A DNA stretch of 64,000 nucleotides from Prostheceraeus crozeri (GCA_907163375.1 CAJQUW010004761.1:107772-171771); one strand, 5' to 3'. Counted from the first letter of the stretch, positions 20,171-29,702 are shown. Notes: generated by a model from the letters alone, not told the origin. Made by a program: numbers and translations.

Positions 20171-20452
20171 AAGTTTAAGGTTGATACTTCAACAAGATAG
20201 AGACTTCACTCAAATAATACGTCTCAAATTTGGAATTCACGCATTAGCAGCTCACTTGTACACCTCAAATAATAACAGAATTTGCTAGAGAACACTTCAC
20301 TTATACGTCTCAAAGACAGAGTGAAATGACACGGATATCACTTTACATATATATACTTTCATATGCATCATTCATTGGCTGTTCATTCTGATTGGTTGCT
20401 TGTTTATACTTAAGAATTAGGAAACATTTCAAAGTTATTATTCACAGTCAAC
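20171..20452. promoter_or_regulatory. Divergent promoter region between polymerase and right-arm gene
   Basis: About 280 bases between the leftward polymerase gene and the rightward 20453 gene. It holds an AT-rich TATA-like run (CATATATATACTTT near 20346-20360), two inverted CCAAT boxes (ATTGGCT near 20376, GATTGGTTGC near 20390) and a TTTATACTTA box near 20403 about 50 bases ahead of the ATG. The CCAAT surroundings (reverse CCAATCAGAATGA) resemble the left promoter's CCAATGAGAATCA, so both arms may share the same activators. Function is inferred from motifs only. Confidence 0.5.
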
Positions 20453-20902
20453 ATGACAAGCCCTCTAAAAACACCGAATACAAAATTCTCTTCTCCATGC
20501 TCAACACCAAAGGCGCTCGTTGCACCAAACGCTCCAACGAAGGGGAAGTTGGAGAAAATATACCGACTTGACAATATCAGAAAGTTGACATTGCCAGCGG
20601 ATGACGAAGAGCAGAGTGTATGTGAGAAGGAGTGTCCCGACTTAACAGGCATACGATGGAAGTATCTACAGTACGATACTGATAATGTGATGGAGATCAC
20701 CAGCACGAAATTCCTCCACCAATTATGGGAATGGTACACCCCTAACTCCCAGTCACGAACTATGGCGGAGTGGGAGTACATCGACAAAGTGAGGCTCGCG
20801 GTAGAAGAACGATTGAAGCAAGTGAACTATTTTTGTGATCTGTGTGAAGTCAGACTCTGGGACGATATTGACGATGAAGACCTTTTGAAATACATGTCAT
20901 AA
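20453..20902 (+). CDS. Polinton right-arm accessory protein, unknown
   Basis: A 149-residue frame with its own promoter-like upstream region. The N-terminus is Ser/Thr/Pro-rich (MTSPLKTPNTKFSSPCSTPK), with SP/TP sites that look like phosphorylation targets. The middle has a Trp-rich part (GIRWKYLQYD, LHQLWEWYTP) and the C-terminus an acidic stretch after FCDLCEVRLWDDIDDEDLL with one CxxC pair. I recognise no family. Position beside the promoter and away from the virion genes suggests an early or regulatory protein. The frame looks whole. AATAAA follows the stop directly (20901). Confidence 0.6.
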   Translation: MTSPLKTPNTKFSSPCSTPKALVAPNAPTKGKLEKIYRLDNIRKLTLPADDEEQSVCEKECPDLTGIRWKYLQYDTDNVMEITSTKFLHQLWEWYTPNSQSRTMAEWEYIDKVRLAVEERLKQVNYFCDLCEVRLWDDIDDEDLLKYMS

Positions 20903-21715
20903 TAAATGTTTATTTCGTATTATCTTTGCTTTCATACTGACTTACTTGAATGGGGCTTCAGTGGATGATTTAACCATGTATACTTTTTCATTTGGAAATA
21001 GTAGCACACTTAGTTTAACTTGCAATTCTTATAACATTTCATATGAATGATAATGGTAGATGAAATAGTGTTAAATAAAATTAAGATAGCTTACACTTCT
21101 GATACAGGGATAGCAATCGACTGCGATCCATGTGTAAAGAGCTTGTTAGACTACGGAAGAGAGAAGTGTGTTATGTTGCATGTGGCGCGTGAGTGTCCTC
21201 CCATTTCATTCCATTCATCAATTCGTCTCATTGATAGAGACAGGTAGAACTCATGGTTCTCATAACATATGCAATGGAAAGTTTATAAGGCAACCTTCGA
21301 CAGTTGGCTAAATGTCGCCCTGGCGCGAATGCATACTATGTTGAGACAGAGGCAATCACTTGCAAACATGACGCAGAGAGGTTTAACAAGATTGACCATT
21401 GCCGAATGTCCCTTGCGGTATACATAGCTACGGGTTTCACCGCCGCCCTTTACAGGAACGCCCGTCGAAAGGAAGTATTACACCGAACTTCATTTGCAAC
21501 GTTCAAGTTGACTGATAGCAGATTCAACTTAATGATAGTATTCGCCAGTCGAAAGACTGCCCAGGGCAAACCGCGTGGAGGTTCTATCAAATCTTGCCCT
21601 ATGGTGGCCCTTAAGAGAGCCGTTGGTTCGTTCACGTCGCATCTGAAAATAGAAAGAAAATAGATGAAATTATATTCAAGTGATAGAGATGATATTAACT
21701 TACCATAAGAGAAAT
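20903..21715. other. Right-arm intergenic region with small uncertain frames
   Basis: No gene I can support. Two short rightward frames (21047-21247, 66 codons; 21304-21663, 119 codons) have no recognisable domain, and the second is opposed by a leftward frame of similar length, so at most one is real. On the leftward strand a splice-donor-like GTAAGT (near 21705) and a T-rich TTTCAG (near 21646) bracket an AT-rich stretch right after the stop of the 21716-22750 gene, suggesting a spliced leftward transcript whose 3' exon lies at about 21450-21645. Confidence 0.35.
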
Positions 21716-22750
21716 TTAGCCGGTTCGTGACCCCTTCGATGGTGGTGGGTGAGGCAAGTACTTGGCCGGCAGTTTTCGCTTCCGGTGGCGCAATTCCTTT
21801 ATTTCGCCATGATGCTTGATGGAGACATGGAGACAGCGCATCTCCGCCATTGCTCCCTCGTAGCATTCGAACGTGCTGTCGACATCCTCACTTTGCAGCA
21901 GAATGTCATCAACAATCCTGCTGTTGATAATTGGTAGGTGGAGTGTTGTTCTTCTCTCCTTGTGCTGCTCGTTCTCAACCATTTTCATTTTTAGTTGCTC
22001 AATCTTGAGCTTAAGCACCCCTTCTTGTGATTTTAAATTTTTAATATTTGCTGCCTGCTCTTCAACTCGCTTTTCACTTTGCAGTGCCCTATCCCGAAAA
22101 GCCTCCAAATTTATGACCTGCGTTTTGAGGTTCTTGATTTCCTCGACTTGAGCTTTCAGGTTAAAATTTTCACCTCTCAAAGTCTCGCATTCGTTTCTAA
22201 AGCGACTCAGCTCATCTTTCAATTTATTGAGCTCAAACTCCTGGCTAACTTTGGCAGCCTGATCGTCCTTATTCCAGGCTAAAGTTTGGGCTTTAATCCC
22301 CTTCAATTTTTTCGGGGAAGATTGGCTGATTGGCTTCGCTATTCCTTTAACGGACACTACAACCTCCTCAGAGTCGGACTCGTCTGAGGTGTCTGAATCA
22401 CTGCTTAGATCATTTCCTGTAGTCGGAACAGCAGGATCGGCTATTATTGCATTCTGCAATTCTTCATTTCCTGTAGTCGGAACAGGAGGATCTATGATAT
22501 CTGCAATTGCATTCTGCAGTTCTTGATCCAAATCGACCAATTCAAAATAGGGGGCTATGATTTTGCCTATGTCCGAAGTTGTATAATTTGGGAACTTCAC
22601 AACTGGACAGTTCTGATGCCTCTCATAAAATTGTTTGTGCTGCTTGCCTCTTAAAAACTTTTGGCAATGTGTACAGCCGGAAACAACACCTTTCTCAACA
22701 TGAATGTGAGGCGTGTTCTTATACTTATTCAAGTGGCGTTTAATTTTCAC
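21716..22750 (-). CDS. Coiled-coil accessory protein with N-terminal Cys/His motif
   Basis: A 344-residue leftward frame. Near the start CTHCQKFLRG with a later YERHQNC could form a small zinc knuckle (residues 25-47). Residues about 78-115 contain a short repeat, ELQNAI(I)AD followed by PVPTTGN or AVPTTGN, twice, then a Ser/Asp/Glu cluster (SSDSDTSDESDSEEV). From about 170 to 265 there is a long heptad-like coiled coil (LNKLKDELSRFRNECETLR and onward). The end is basic and proline-rich (RHRKRKLPAKYLPHPPPSK). I know no family; a scaffold or regulatory role is possible. The frame is whole, and composition resembles other Polinton genes. No equivalent comes to mind in standard Polinton gene sets. 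Confidence 0.65.
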   Translation of the reverse strand: MKIKRHLNKYKNTPHIHVEKGVVSGCTHCQKFLRGKQHKQFYERHQNCPVVKFPNYTTSDIGKIIAPYFELVDLDQELQNAIADIIDPPVPTTGNEELQNAIIADPAVPTTGNDLSSDSDTSDESDSEEVVVSVKGIAKPISQSSPKKLKGIKAQTLAWNKDDQAAKVSQEFELNKLKDELSRFRNECETLRGENFNLKAQVEEIKNLKTQVINLEAFRDRALQSEKRVEEQAANIKNLKSQEGVLKLKIEQLKMKMVENEQHKERRTTLHLPIINSRIVDDILLQSEDVDSTFECYEGAMAEMRCLHVSIKHHGEIKELRHRKRKLPAKYLPHPPPSKGSRTG

Positions 22751-23604
22751 TCACCACCTATCTTCACTTCACCACAAGAGCACTTTTTAAATAGAAATTT
22801 TGAGTTGCCTCCCATATTCTGTAGAAGGAAAGATAAAATAGAATTACTGACAAGTAACATTGACAATCATTTTAAAAATACAACTTATATGTCATTCAAT
22901 ACTTGAGGATAGACAAGCTAGGCTGATGAATCCGTTACAGGCATTACTCAGAGGGGATCTTATCCCGACTCCAAGGCCTCGGCCCTCAAATCCAACCTCC
23001 CGCGGACAGAGCGTGCGTCATATCACTGTGTTGGTATTCGGACCCCGATTTTGACATGAAAACCGGTGGAGTTATTTACATCAGGAAGCAAGTCTCGAGC
23101 CGAAGCTCGCCTCTGACAACTTTATAAAGGTCTTTATTGAAATCAGAAGGTTTGAAAACCCCGAAAATCGCCAAAAATAGCGAATTTAAATTTTTCAACT
23201 TTTTAGCACTACTTATGAAATTTTATAAGTAGTTTATCACTTAGAACAGGTCAATAGCGACCGAACCTTTTTTGAATCAAGTCAAACGGACTTGTAGAAG
23301 CAAAGTTACAAGCCTTTAAAGTTTTGGAGTCTTTTATGGCCTGGAGACGAAGGCCATCTCCTGGCTAACCTCTAAGTCTGACGCCTTAGCTGATATCAGC
23401 AATGAAATTTTCTAAGTCGGTTTCTTTCAGAAACCCGGAATTTGGAACATCCGATGCTATCATCGGAGCTCAGAGAGACGACCTACCTTTGGCAATCTCT
23501 TGTCTGAATGACAACTCACTGTCGGTTCCCAGCTTATATAGTTTGTGACGATCAGCTGATGACGTAATATCCACCATCCAAAAACTTAAAACGCTTCTAT
23601 CATC
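22751..23604. other. Non-coding right inner region of the Polinton
   Basis: About 850 bases between the coiled-coil gene and the right terminal repeat. I see only short frames with no domain. It includes GC-richer stretches (22920-23110, 23330-23480) with short inverted words such as TCTCGAGCCGAAGCTCG, and AT-rich ones between. It could hold the promoter of the leftward coiled-coil gene, but no clear TATA/CCAAT pair is visible. Confidence 0.5.
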
Positions 23605-24977
23605 GATTCTGGAGGTCCGATTGAGCTGGAAATATACCATTTCAATGTAGAATTTGACGCTGAATCCACATCTGTCCTCCGTTTTCCCATCCGATGCTTC
23701 GTTTTGGCTCTACAGTAGGCAGCAAAACGTCCCAAATTCTAACTCGGTCGTTTTTTCGAAAAAAATTTTGTGATGAAGAATTTTTTCTCTCCGATTGACT
23801 TGAAACTCACCATGCAGATAGAAAATTTGACGCTGATTCCAAATCTGAAATCTGTTTTCCAATCCGATGCTTCGTTTTGAAGCTACAGCCCAAAACGTCC
23901 CAAATTCTAACTCTGTCGTTTTTTCACCAATCTCCCAAAATCTTAAATGGCGTCTCACATCTAAACGAAGACAGATATGAACAAGCCGTTTGTTTCACTG
24001 AATTTGTCTCACTCTTAGCTTTCAAATGACACCTCACTCGACAAAATCCGTCCACTGGAAGCCAAGATCGAAGCTAGCTCTCCCGAGGGGGGGGACGTCA
24101 GCGGAACTTTTTCTCTCCGATTGACTTGAAACTCACCATACCGATGCAGAATTTCACGCTGAATCCGAATCTGGCCTCCGTTTTCTCATCCGATGCTTCG
24201 TTTTGGCGCTACACACCAAAACGTCCCAAATTCTAACTCTGTCGTTTTTTCGAAAAATGTTGAAAATTTTTTCTCTCCGATTGACTTGAAACTCACCATA
24301 CAGATAGAAAATTTCACGCTGATTCCAAATCTGAAATCTGTTTTCCAATCCGATGCTTCGCTTTGGCGCTACAGCCCAAAACGTCCCAAATTCTAACTCT
24401 GTCGTTTTTCGCCAATGTCCCAAAATCTTAAATGGCGTCTCACATCTAAACGAAGACAACTATGAACAAGCCGATTCTTTCAGTGAATTTGTCTCACTCT
24501 TAGCTTTCAAACGAGCTATGGCACGACGAAATCCGTCCACTAGAAGCAAAGTTGGAAGGTCGGTGCCGGGGGGGGACGTCAGCGAAACTTTTTCTCTCCG
24601 ATTGACTTGAAACTCACCATACCGATGCAGAATTTCACGCTGAATCCGAATCTGGCCTCCGTTTTCACATCCGATGGTTCGTTTGGGCGCTACAGCCCAA
24701 AACGTCCAAAATTCTAACTCTGTCGTTTTCTCGAAAATCATCACACACTATAGCCTCAAGTCAAAACCTGGCGGTCGCCCAAGTCCACCACGACACTCTG
24801 TCGTTCTAGAGGGGGGGACGTCAGCGAACCTGTCGGACCCACTTGGCCGGCACACCACGACACTCTGTTGTTCCAGAGGGGGGGTCAGACTCGAAGCACC
24901 ACGGCGGCCGACCACGACACTCTGTCGTTCCAGAGGGGGGGGCGCGCCGGTCCTAAGTTCGCCGTTTTATTACTACT
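23605..24977 (-). repeat. Right terminal inverted repeat of the Polinton
   Basis: Inverted counterpart of 4373-5372, ending GCCGTTTTATTACTACT. It is longer than the left copy because it has five of the inner units (conserved ATCCGATG at about 23690, 23858, 24189, 24350, 24669), spaced alternately by about 165 and 320 bases, against about three on the left. The outer GC-rich units (hairpin ACGACA/TGTCGT with adjoining G-runs) number about three, one of them with altered flanking sequence. Long frames on both strands here are repeat-derived. The unequal unit number suggests repeat expansion or gene-conversion differences between the ends. Confidence 0.88.
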
Positions 24978-25260
24978 AATGTTTAACTTTATCTTACTTA
25001 TACTTGGGCTCAAAGATCTCGGCTGATGGGGAATCACTACCTGATGTGCGTGGGCGTGTAAATGCAACGTGGTTAAAATGGTGGCAATGCACCAGCATTT
25101 TATGTGACAGAAGAATGCCACTCAAGCTGAAGTCGAAGATAAATAAGACAGTAATGAGACCGGCAGTACTATATGCCACCGAATGCTGGACAACCACCAT
25201 TGCTCACGAGCGTGCCTTTCATACGATGGAGATGAAGTGAATCATAAAATCATACCGATG
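24978..25260 (+). mobile_element. RTE-like LINE relic, right part (C-terminal region)
   Basis: Directly after the Polinton end, a frame reads YLGSKISADGESLPDV, then RVNATWLKWWQCTSILCDRR, KLKSKINKTVMRPAVLYATE and CW. This is the conserved region after the reverse-transcriptase palm in RTE-like LINEs (LGS..DG, KW..., CDRR, RPA.LY..ECW). It has the same orientation as the relic at 3845-4372, so the two are probably halves of one copy into which the Polinton landed, with the polymerase core lost. Confidence 0.7.
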
Positions 25261-25436
25261 AAAATATGAATGAAAAACTTGAATTTTTCTGCGAAGAGGC
25301 ACAAAAGCATCCCAACTTCTCCATGAAGACTAGCATTATAATGCGGTTCATGACATCTCCTTGACAATCAGTTTAATTCCCTTTGAATTAAGACACCTGT
25401 TCCTAAAATTCCATTCATTTTGATATCTAATATCAA

Positions 25437-28400
25437 AATTCGATCGGCAGCCGTCGCGCTGAACGGTCGGATTAGCCAGCACCTCCTGCAACATTGTGCA
25501 TGAGTGTCGCTTGCCTGCACACCAGCTGCGTCATATCAACACAGCATGGTTATTCGATTTTCCGCCAGTGACTTGCTACAGATTCGAGGCAAACCTTGCA
25601 TAGGTCTACATCGCAGTGTGAAGCGGATGATATTCTTCCTGAATATCAGAAATGCTGCACATCAGTGTCGACGCAGCCAAGATCCGCGAGAAATCCAACG
25701 TCGAATTACCGTCCATCGGCGAAGCCTTTCCACGCATCCACGCAGAAGCAGAGTTCTCAGATACCTCCCGAAGTGTGAACGCCATGCCCAACGACAATTC
25801 AAAATTCTTACATATGGACTCTACAATATTCGATCTCTCAACAGCAAAGTGGACAACCTACTCGAAGTTGTACGTGACAACAATCTCGACGTGTTGATGC
25901 TTATCGAGACTTGGCATGACGAGGACTCGGTATGCCTTCGACGTCTACGCGCTGCTGGCTATACGGTTATCGATAACCCCCGACCGCGAACACGCCTAGA
26001 CACCGTCAGAACAAACCATGGAGGCGCTGCAATTATTGTGACCGCTGGAGTTCGCATCACTCGGTTGGAGCTTGGGTTCGTGCCCTCCACCTGTGAGGTC
26101 TTATGCGTGCGACTGTCGTCAGGCTCTGACTCCTGTATTCTGATTATCTTATATCGTACAGGACCTGTCCCTTCACGCTTCTTTGTTGAATTATCGCGCA
26201 TTCTGGAACTTTTCTCGGTCGACGCTGCTCCCTTGATATTGGCTGGCGACTTCAACATTCACTGTGAACGTCCTCAAGACCCACACACACGTCAGCTGCT
26301 GGAGACTTGCGCTAGCTATGATCTTGAGTGCCGCGTCGATCAACCCACTCATCGCCTTGGAGGGACCATAGAACAAGTGTTTGCACGCAGTGAGTCCACT
26401 TTCTCGACGAGCATTGCTGATCCTTGTCTTTCGGATCACAAACTCATTCAGTGGAAGAGTGCTCTTTCGAGACCGTCACCGACTTACTTGAGCTTCACGT
26501 ATCGTCCATGGAAGAGCCTGAATATCGACAGACTTCGCTCCGTACTCGCAAGCACTATTCTCTGCGCTCCACATCAGTGGGACCAAAGCAGTTGCGATCA
26601 GCTCACGGAAACTTTTGGTCGAACTATCCGATCAGCTGTTGATGAGCTTGTGCCTCTACGATCAGTACGCCGCTGCTGCCGTGATTCAGATCCGTGGTTT
26701 GACGGTGACTGCAGACTCGCGAAGCAACTCCTCAGGCGCATAGAGCGTCACTTCTTCTATGGCAATCTCTCCCAGAATGACCTTGAGCTCACTGACGACG
26801 ATTGGAGAACTTGTAGGAAGTATTACTACAACCTTCTCAAAGTGAAACGTCGATATTACTGGTACGCGAAAGTGTCTAGTGAATGCAATAACCAGCGTGA
26901 TCTGTGGAGCTCTATCAACTCTCTAATGGGTAGAAATCGCCTACCATCCAGCAAGGCCATTAGTCCAGAAGATGTCCTTGTACACTTTTCCAACAAACTT
27001 TCTCAAATCCGTGACTCCACCGCAGACTCTCCCGCTCCTGAGTTCTCGACTACTCCAGGTAGCCATCGTCTGAGTCATTTCCCGCCAACAACACCTGCAG
27101 ATGTTACTGAAATAGTGTTATCGCTCCCGGACAAGCAATCAAGCTGCGATGTTCTCCCAACAAGAATAATGAAGCTCTGCATAGACCTCATATCCCCCCT
27201 TATTGCCTTCTCGATCAACAAATGCTTCAACGAAGGAGCGTTTCCAAGTACGCTGAAGTTGATATGTGTGACACCGGTCATCAAGAAGGGCTGCTCTGAT
27301 ATGGACAATATCTCTTCATATCGACCGATATGTAACCTGTCCATTCTTTCAAAAGTTATGGAGAAGATGGTCGCCAAGTATTTTGTGCATTATTTGAACT
27401 CCAATGACTTATTGAATCAACTTCAGTCAGCATATCGAGCCAAGTACTCAACGGAGACAGCACTGCTCCATATTACGAATGACATTCTATGTGATATGGA
27501 TGATGGACTTATTACACTCCTAGCAAGTTTGGATCTATCGTCAGCTTTTGACACGGTCGATCATCATGTTCTCCTTGAGCGGCTATCCACTTCTTTTGGA
27601 GTGACTGGACTTGCATTGCAATGGTTCACGTCCTTCATCTGTGGCAGGAGTATGTACTACAACTTCAACGGAGCCTTCTCGAAGGTAACACCAGTTCCCA
27701 CCGGAATTCCCCAAGGCTCAACACTCGGCCCTATACTCTTCCTGCTTTACGTCATGGACATTATTCCATTTGTTCGTCAAATGGGATTGCGCATTCACGT
27801 GTTCGCCGACGATATTCAGGTCTGCGGCTCGTGTGTTCCATCGAAGAGCGCGTCTCTTGCGACCGAGTTGACTTCCGCTATAGCCTCACTAGACCTTTGG
27901 CTGAGAGCCAATAATCTGCTTCTCAATCCGAAGAAGACGCAATTCATGTGGTTCGGAACAGCACAACGCCTTCGAACGCTGCAGCTTCCGCCGATTACTG
28001 TGGGTGATCAGCTAGCTATACCGGCCACTACCATGCGTTGCCTCGGAGTTGTATTGGATCCCGCTCTGTCCCTCAAATCTCACGTCTGCAGAACTATATC
28101 GGTCTGCTTTGGTATTCTGCGCCAAATTCGTACCATCCGACGTTCGATAACAGCATCTCTTACTGCAGCTCTGATACATAGCCTGGTCTTCTCTAGACTG
28201 GACTACTGTATTGGACTGCTCTCTGGATTACCAAATTGTGACATCTCCCGCCTCCAGTCTGTCATCAATGCCTCAGCACGACTTGTGCGCAATCTACCGC
28301 GATCCGCTCACATTTCCCCGGTGCTGCAGGATTTCCAATGGTTGCCAGCTCAAGAACGGATTGAGCTGCGCCTAGCGACGATAGTCTACAAATGTCTCCA

Positions 28401-28769
28401 CGGCCGTGCTCCCACGTATCTCTCGAGACTACTCACGCAGACTGCTGATCTTCCGAGCCGCCGTCACCTTCGATCCGCGAGCTCCTCGACCCTAGCGTAC
28501 CCGAAGCGGAGGCTGAAGTCTTCGATGAGGAGGCCCTTCTCATCGGCTGGTCCTCGCGCTTGGAATGCGCTGCCTGACAGTGTACGAGACTGCGATACCT
28601 TGGCCTCTTTCAAAGCAAGTGCACGAGACTTTTACTTATCCTGACTGACTTTCTTCTTTCTTTTTTAACTTCTACATGTATAAATTCATTTGTGTGCTGT
28701 GGTCTTGAAATCATTATTTGATGTAACGCCACATTTTTAAATAAAACTCGTGTCTACTACTACTACTAA
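25437..28769 (+). mobile_element. CR1/L2-like LINE, near-complete second half with intact ORF2
   Basis: About 3.3 kb with one long coding frame, a short 3' untranslated region containing AAATAAAA at 28738-28745, and a terminal CTA microrepeat tail (28753-28769) of the kind seen in CR1/L2-type LINEs, which lack poly(A). There is no ORF1 upstream, so the copy is either 5'-truncated near 25437 or of a single-ORF lineage. No target duplication is evident. Confidence 0.85.
25504..28644 (+). CDS. LINE ORF2: endonuclease-reverse transcriptase
   Basis: A 1046-residue uninterrupted frame. Residues 1-100 are a basic leader. The AP-type endonuclease (about 100-320) keeps its catalytic set: N108 (YNIRSL), E135 (IETW), D249 (AGDFNIH) and the D-H pair at 311-312 (SDHKL). 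The reverse transcriptase (about 540-830) has SSYRPICNLS, D677 in LDLSSAFDTVD, PTGIPQGSTLGPILF, and the FADD box at 767-770. The C-terminal part has LDYCIGLLSGLP and the tail RAWNALPDSVRD, common in L2/CR1-type proteins. It nicks the target and copies the element RNA there. All catalytic residues present implies a recent, possibly still competent copy. The first Met is chosen only as the longest frame; the real start could lie further in. Confidence 0.92.
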   Translation: MSLACTPAASYQHSMVIRFSASDLLQIRGKPCIGLHRSVKRMIFFLNIRNAAHQCRRSQDPREIQRRITVHRRSLSTHPRRSRVLRYLPKCERHAQRQFKILTYGLYNIRSLNSKVDNLLEVVRDNNLDVLMLIETWHDEDSVCLRRLRAAGYTVIDNPRPRTRLDTVRTNHGGAAIIVTAGVRITRLELGFVPSTCEVLCVRLSSGSDSCILIILYRTGPVPSRFFVELSRILELFSVDAAPLILAGDFNIHCERPQDPHTRQLLETCASYDLECRVDQPTHRLGGTIEQVFARSESTFSTSIADPCLSDHKLIQWKSALSRPSPTYLSFTYRPWKSLNIDRLRSVLASTILCAPHQWDQSSCDQLTETFGRTIRSAVDELVPLRSVRRCCRDSDPWFDGDCRLAKQLLRRIERHFFYGNLSQNDLELTDDDWRTCRKYYYNLLKVKRRYYWYAKVSSECNNQRDLWSSINSLMGRNRLPSSKAISPEDVLVHFSNKLSQIRDSTADSPAPEFSTTPGSHRLSHFPPTTPADVTEIVLSLPDKQSSCDVLPTRIMKLCIDLISPLIAFSINKCFNEGAFPSTLKLICVTPVIKKGCSDMDNISSYRPICNLSILSKVMEKMVAKYFVHYLNSNDLLNQLQSAYRAKYSTETALLHITNDILCDMDDGLITLLASLDLSSAFDTVDHHVLLERLSTSFGVTGLALQWFTSFICGRSMYYNFNGAFSKVTPVPTGIPQGSTLGPILFLLYVMDIIPFVRQMGLRIHVFADDIQVCGSCVPSKSASLATELTSAIASLDLWLRANNLLLNPKKTQFMWFGTAQRLRTLQLPPITVGDQLAIPATTMRCLGVVLDPALSLKSHVCRTISVCFGILRQIRTIRRSITASLTAALIHSLVFSRLDYCIGLLSGLPNCDISRLQSVINASARLVRNLPRSAHISPVLQDFQWLPAQERIELRLATIVYKCLHGRAPTYLSRLLTQTADLPSRRHLRSASSSTLAYPKRRLKSSMRRPFSSAGPRAWNALPDSVRDCDTLASFKASARDFYLS

Positions 28770-28957
28770 TAAGTTTCATACTACTTATATAGTGGCTTCA
28801 CGTCGTTAGTATAAAGACACAGGAATAATTTGCAAAAATTTAGTCTCTTAAAAGTGATCAAATATTTTCTAGACCGCAGGAACGTAATCTACGCAAAATA
28901 CGAAATCTTTCGACATAAAAATTTTCACTGTATGCCGACATTTTCTTGAATCGACAC
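28770..28957. other. Short spacer
   Basis: AT-rich sequence between the LINE tail and the hAT-like element; no feature seen. Confidence 0.4.
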
Positions 28958-29702
28958 CAGGGATGCGGAGTCGGAGTCCTATCAAATGATAGGACTCCGG
29001 ACTCCGGCTTATAACTAGACCCGAAATAAAATACAAGCATATTATTAATTCTCGTGCATAGCTGTCACCTGTCTTGATGTCAACTTTCTCCATCAAACAA
29101 AAGTACAGAGGCACTGCTGCATGCAAAGCTTGTAATAGTTGAGGGAATGACCCGTGATAGTGAAAAAGGGATTGTCTTTTCACTTGGTGATTCAGTAGAG
29201 AAGACAAGCCTTCCTAGCCTCGATCACACACACGCACCAAAGGTCACATCAGGGACAAAAATGAAATACTAGTTTGTTTGAGAACATTGCCTCTTACGCT
29301 CACGTTAATCGTGTGTGATGGCTCCTCTAAAGCGCATATTAAAATCGAAAGTGTACTCATATTTTTTGGAGAAGAATGGGGATTTTCCTGCCTGGTAGCG
29401 ACTGGAGAAAAACCGTGTGAAGCACACATCAAGAAGATGGGAGGAGCCGAGTCGTATGCATCCAACTGAAAGCGACATTTGATGAACTTTCATCGAAAAT
29501 GCTCGATAATTGATACAGCAGTGGTCCCTAAAAATAGGTTCAGGTAAGCCTATAATGATCTATGATGTAAGTTGCCAGTTAATTTTTCAAAAAACTAGGC
29601 TTTATATATTGGCCACCCGGAGTCGGAGTCCTATTAAAAGCCGGAGTCCTATCAACCCCCGTAGTCGGAGTCCTATCAAAATGATAGGACTCCGCATCCC
29701 TG
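28958..29702. mobile_element. hAT-like non-autonomous element with BED-finger relic
   Basis: A 745-bp element bounded by inverted CAGGGATGCGGAGTC ends (28958 onward; reverse complement ending at 29702). Both ends carry subterminal copies of GGAGTCGGAGTCCTATCA, partly arranged as small palindromes, the style of several invertebrate hAT families. At 29360-29490 a rightward frame reads FFGEEWGFSCLVATGEKPCE then a HIKK and, past a stop, KRHLMNFH, which looks like the remains of a BED-type zinc finger from a hAT transposase. No 8-bp target duplication matches (ATCGACAC left, ATACTTAG right), so either the flanks have decayed or the ends come from recombined copies. Confidence 0.7.

Larger units (their letters stand above)
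4373..24977. mobile_element. Polinton/Maverick element (fossil copy, mostly whole)
   Basis: A 20.6-kb element bounded by inverted repeats that begin AGTAGTAATAAAACGGCGAA at both ends, the AG...CT termini expected of Polintons. It carries the hallmark set: protein-primed family-B DNA polymerase, retroviral-type integrase with chromodomain, packaging ATPase, adenain-like protease, double jelly-roll major capsid protein, penton-like minor capsid protein and pVI-like protein, plus accessory genes. The terminal repeats agree at roughly nine positions in ten or better by eye, and most genes keep open frames, so insertion was fairly recent. The polymerase and penton genes are broken, with about three or four breaks overall. 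The expected 6-bp target duplication is not visible (AAGAAG left, AATGTT right). Confidence 0.95.

Noticed and set aside
20453-20902. A retinoblastoma-binding LxCxE motif in the right-arm protein
   Set aside because: Neither cysteine context (SVCEKE, FCDLCEV) has the required Leu two residues before and Glu two after.
4367-24983. A 6-bp target duplication for the Polinton
   Set aside because: AAGAAG and AATGTT do not match, and shifting the ends by a few bases gives no match.
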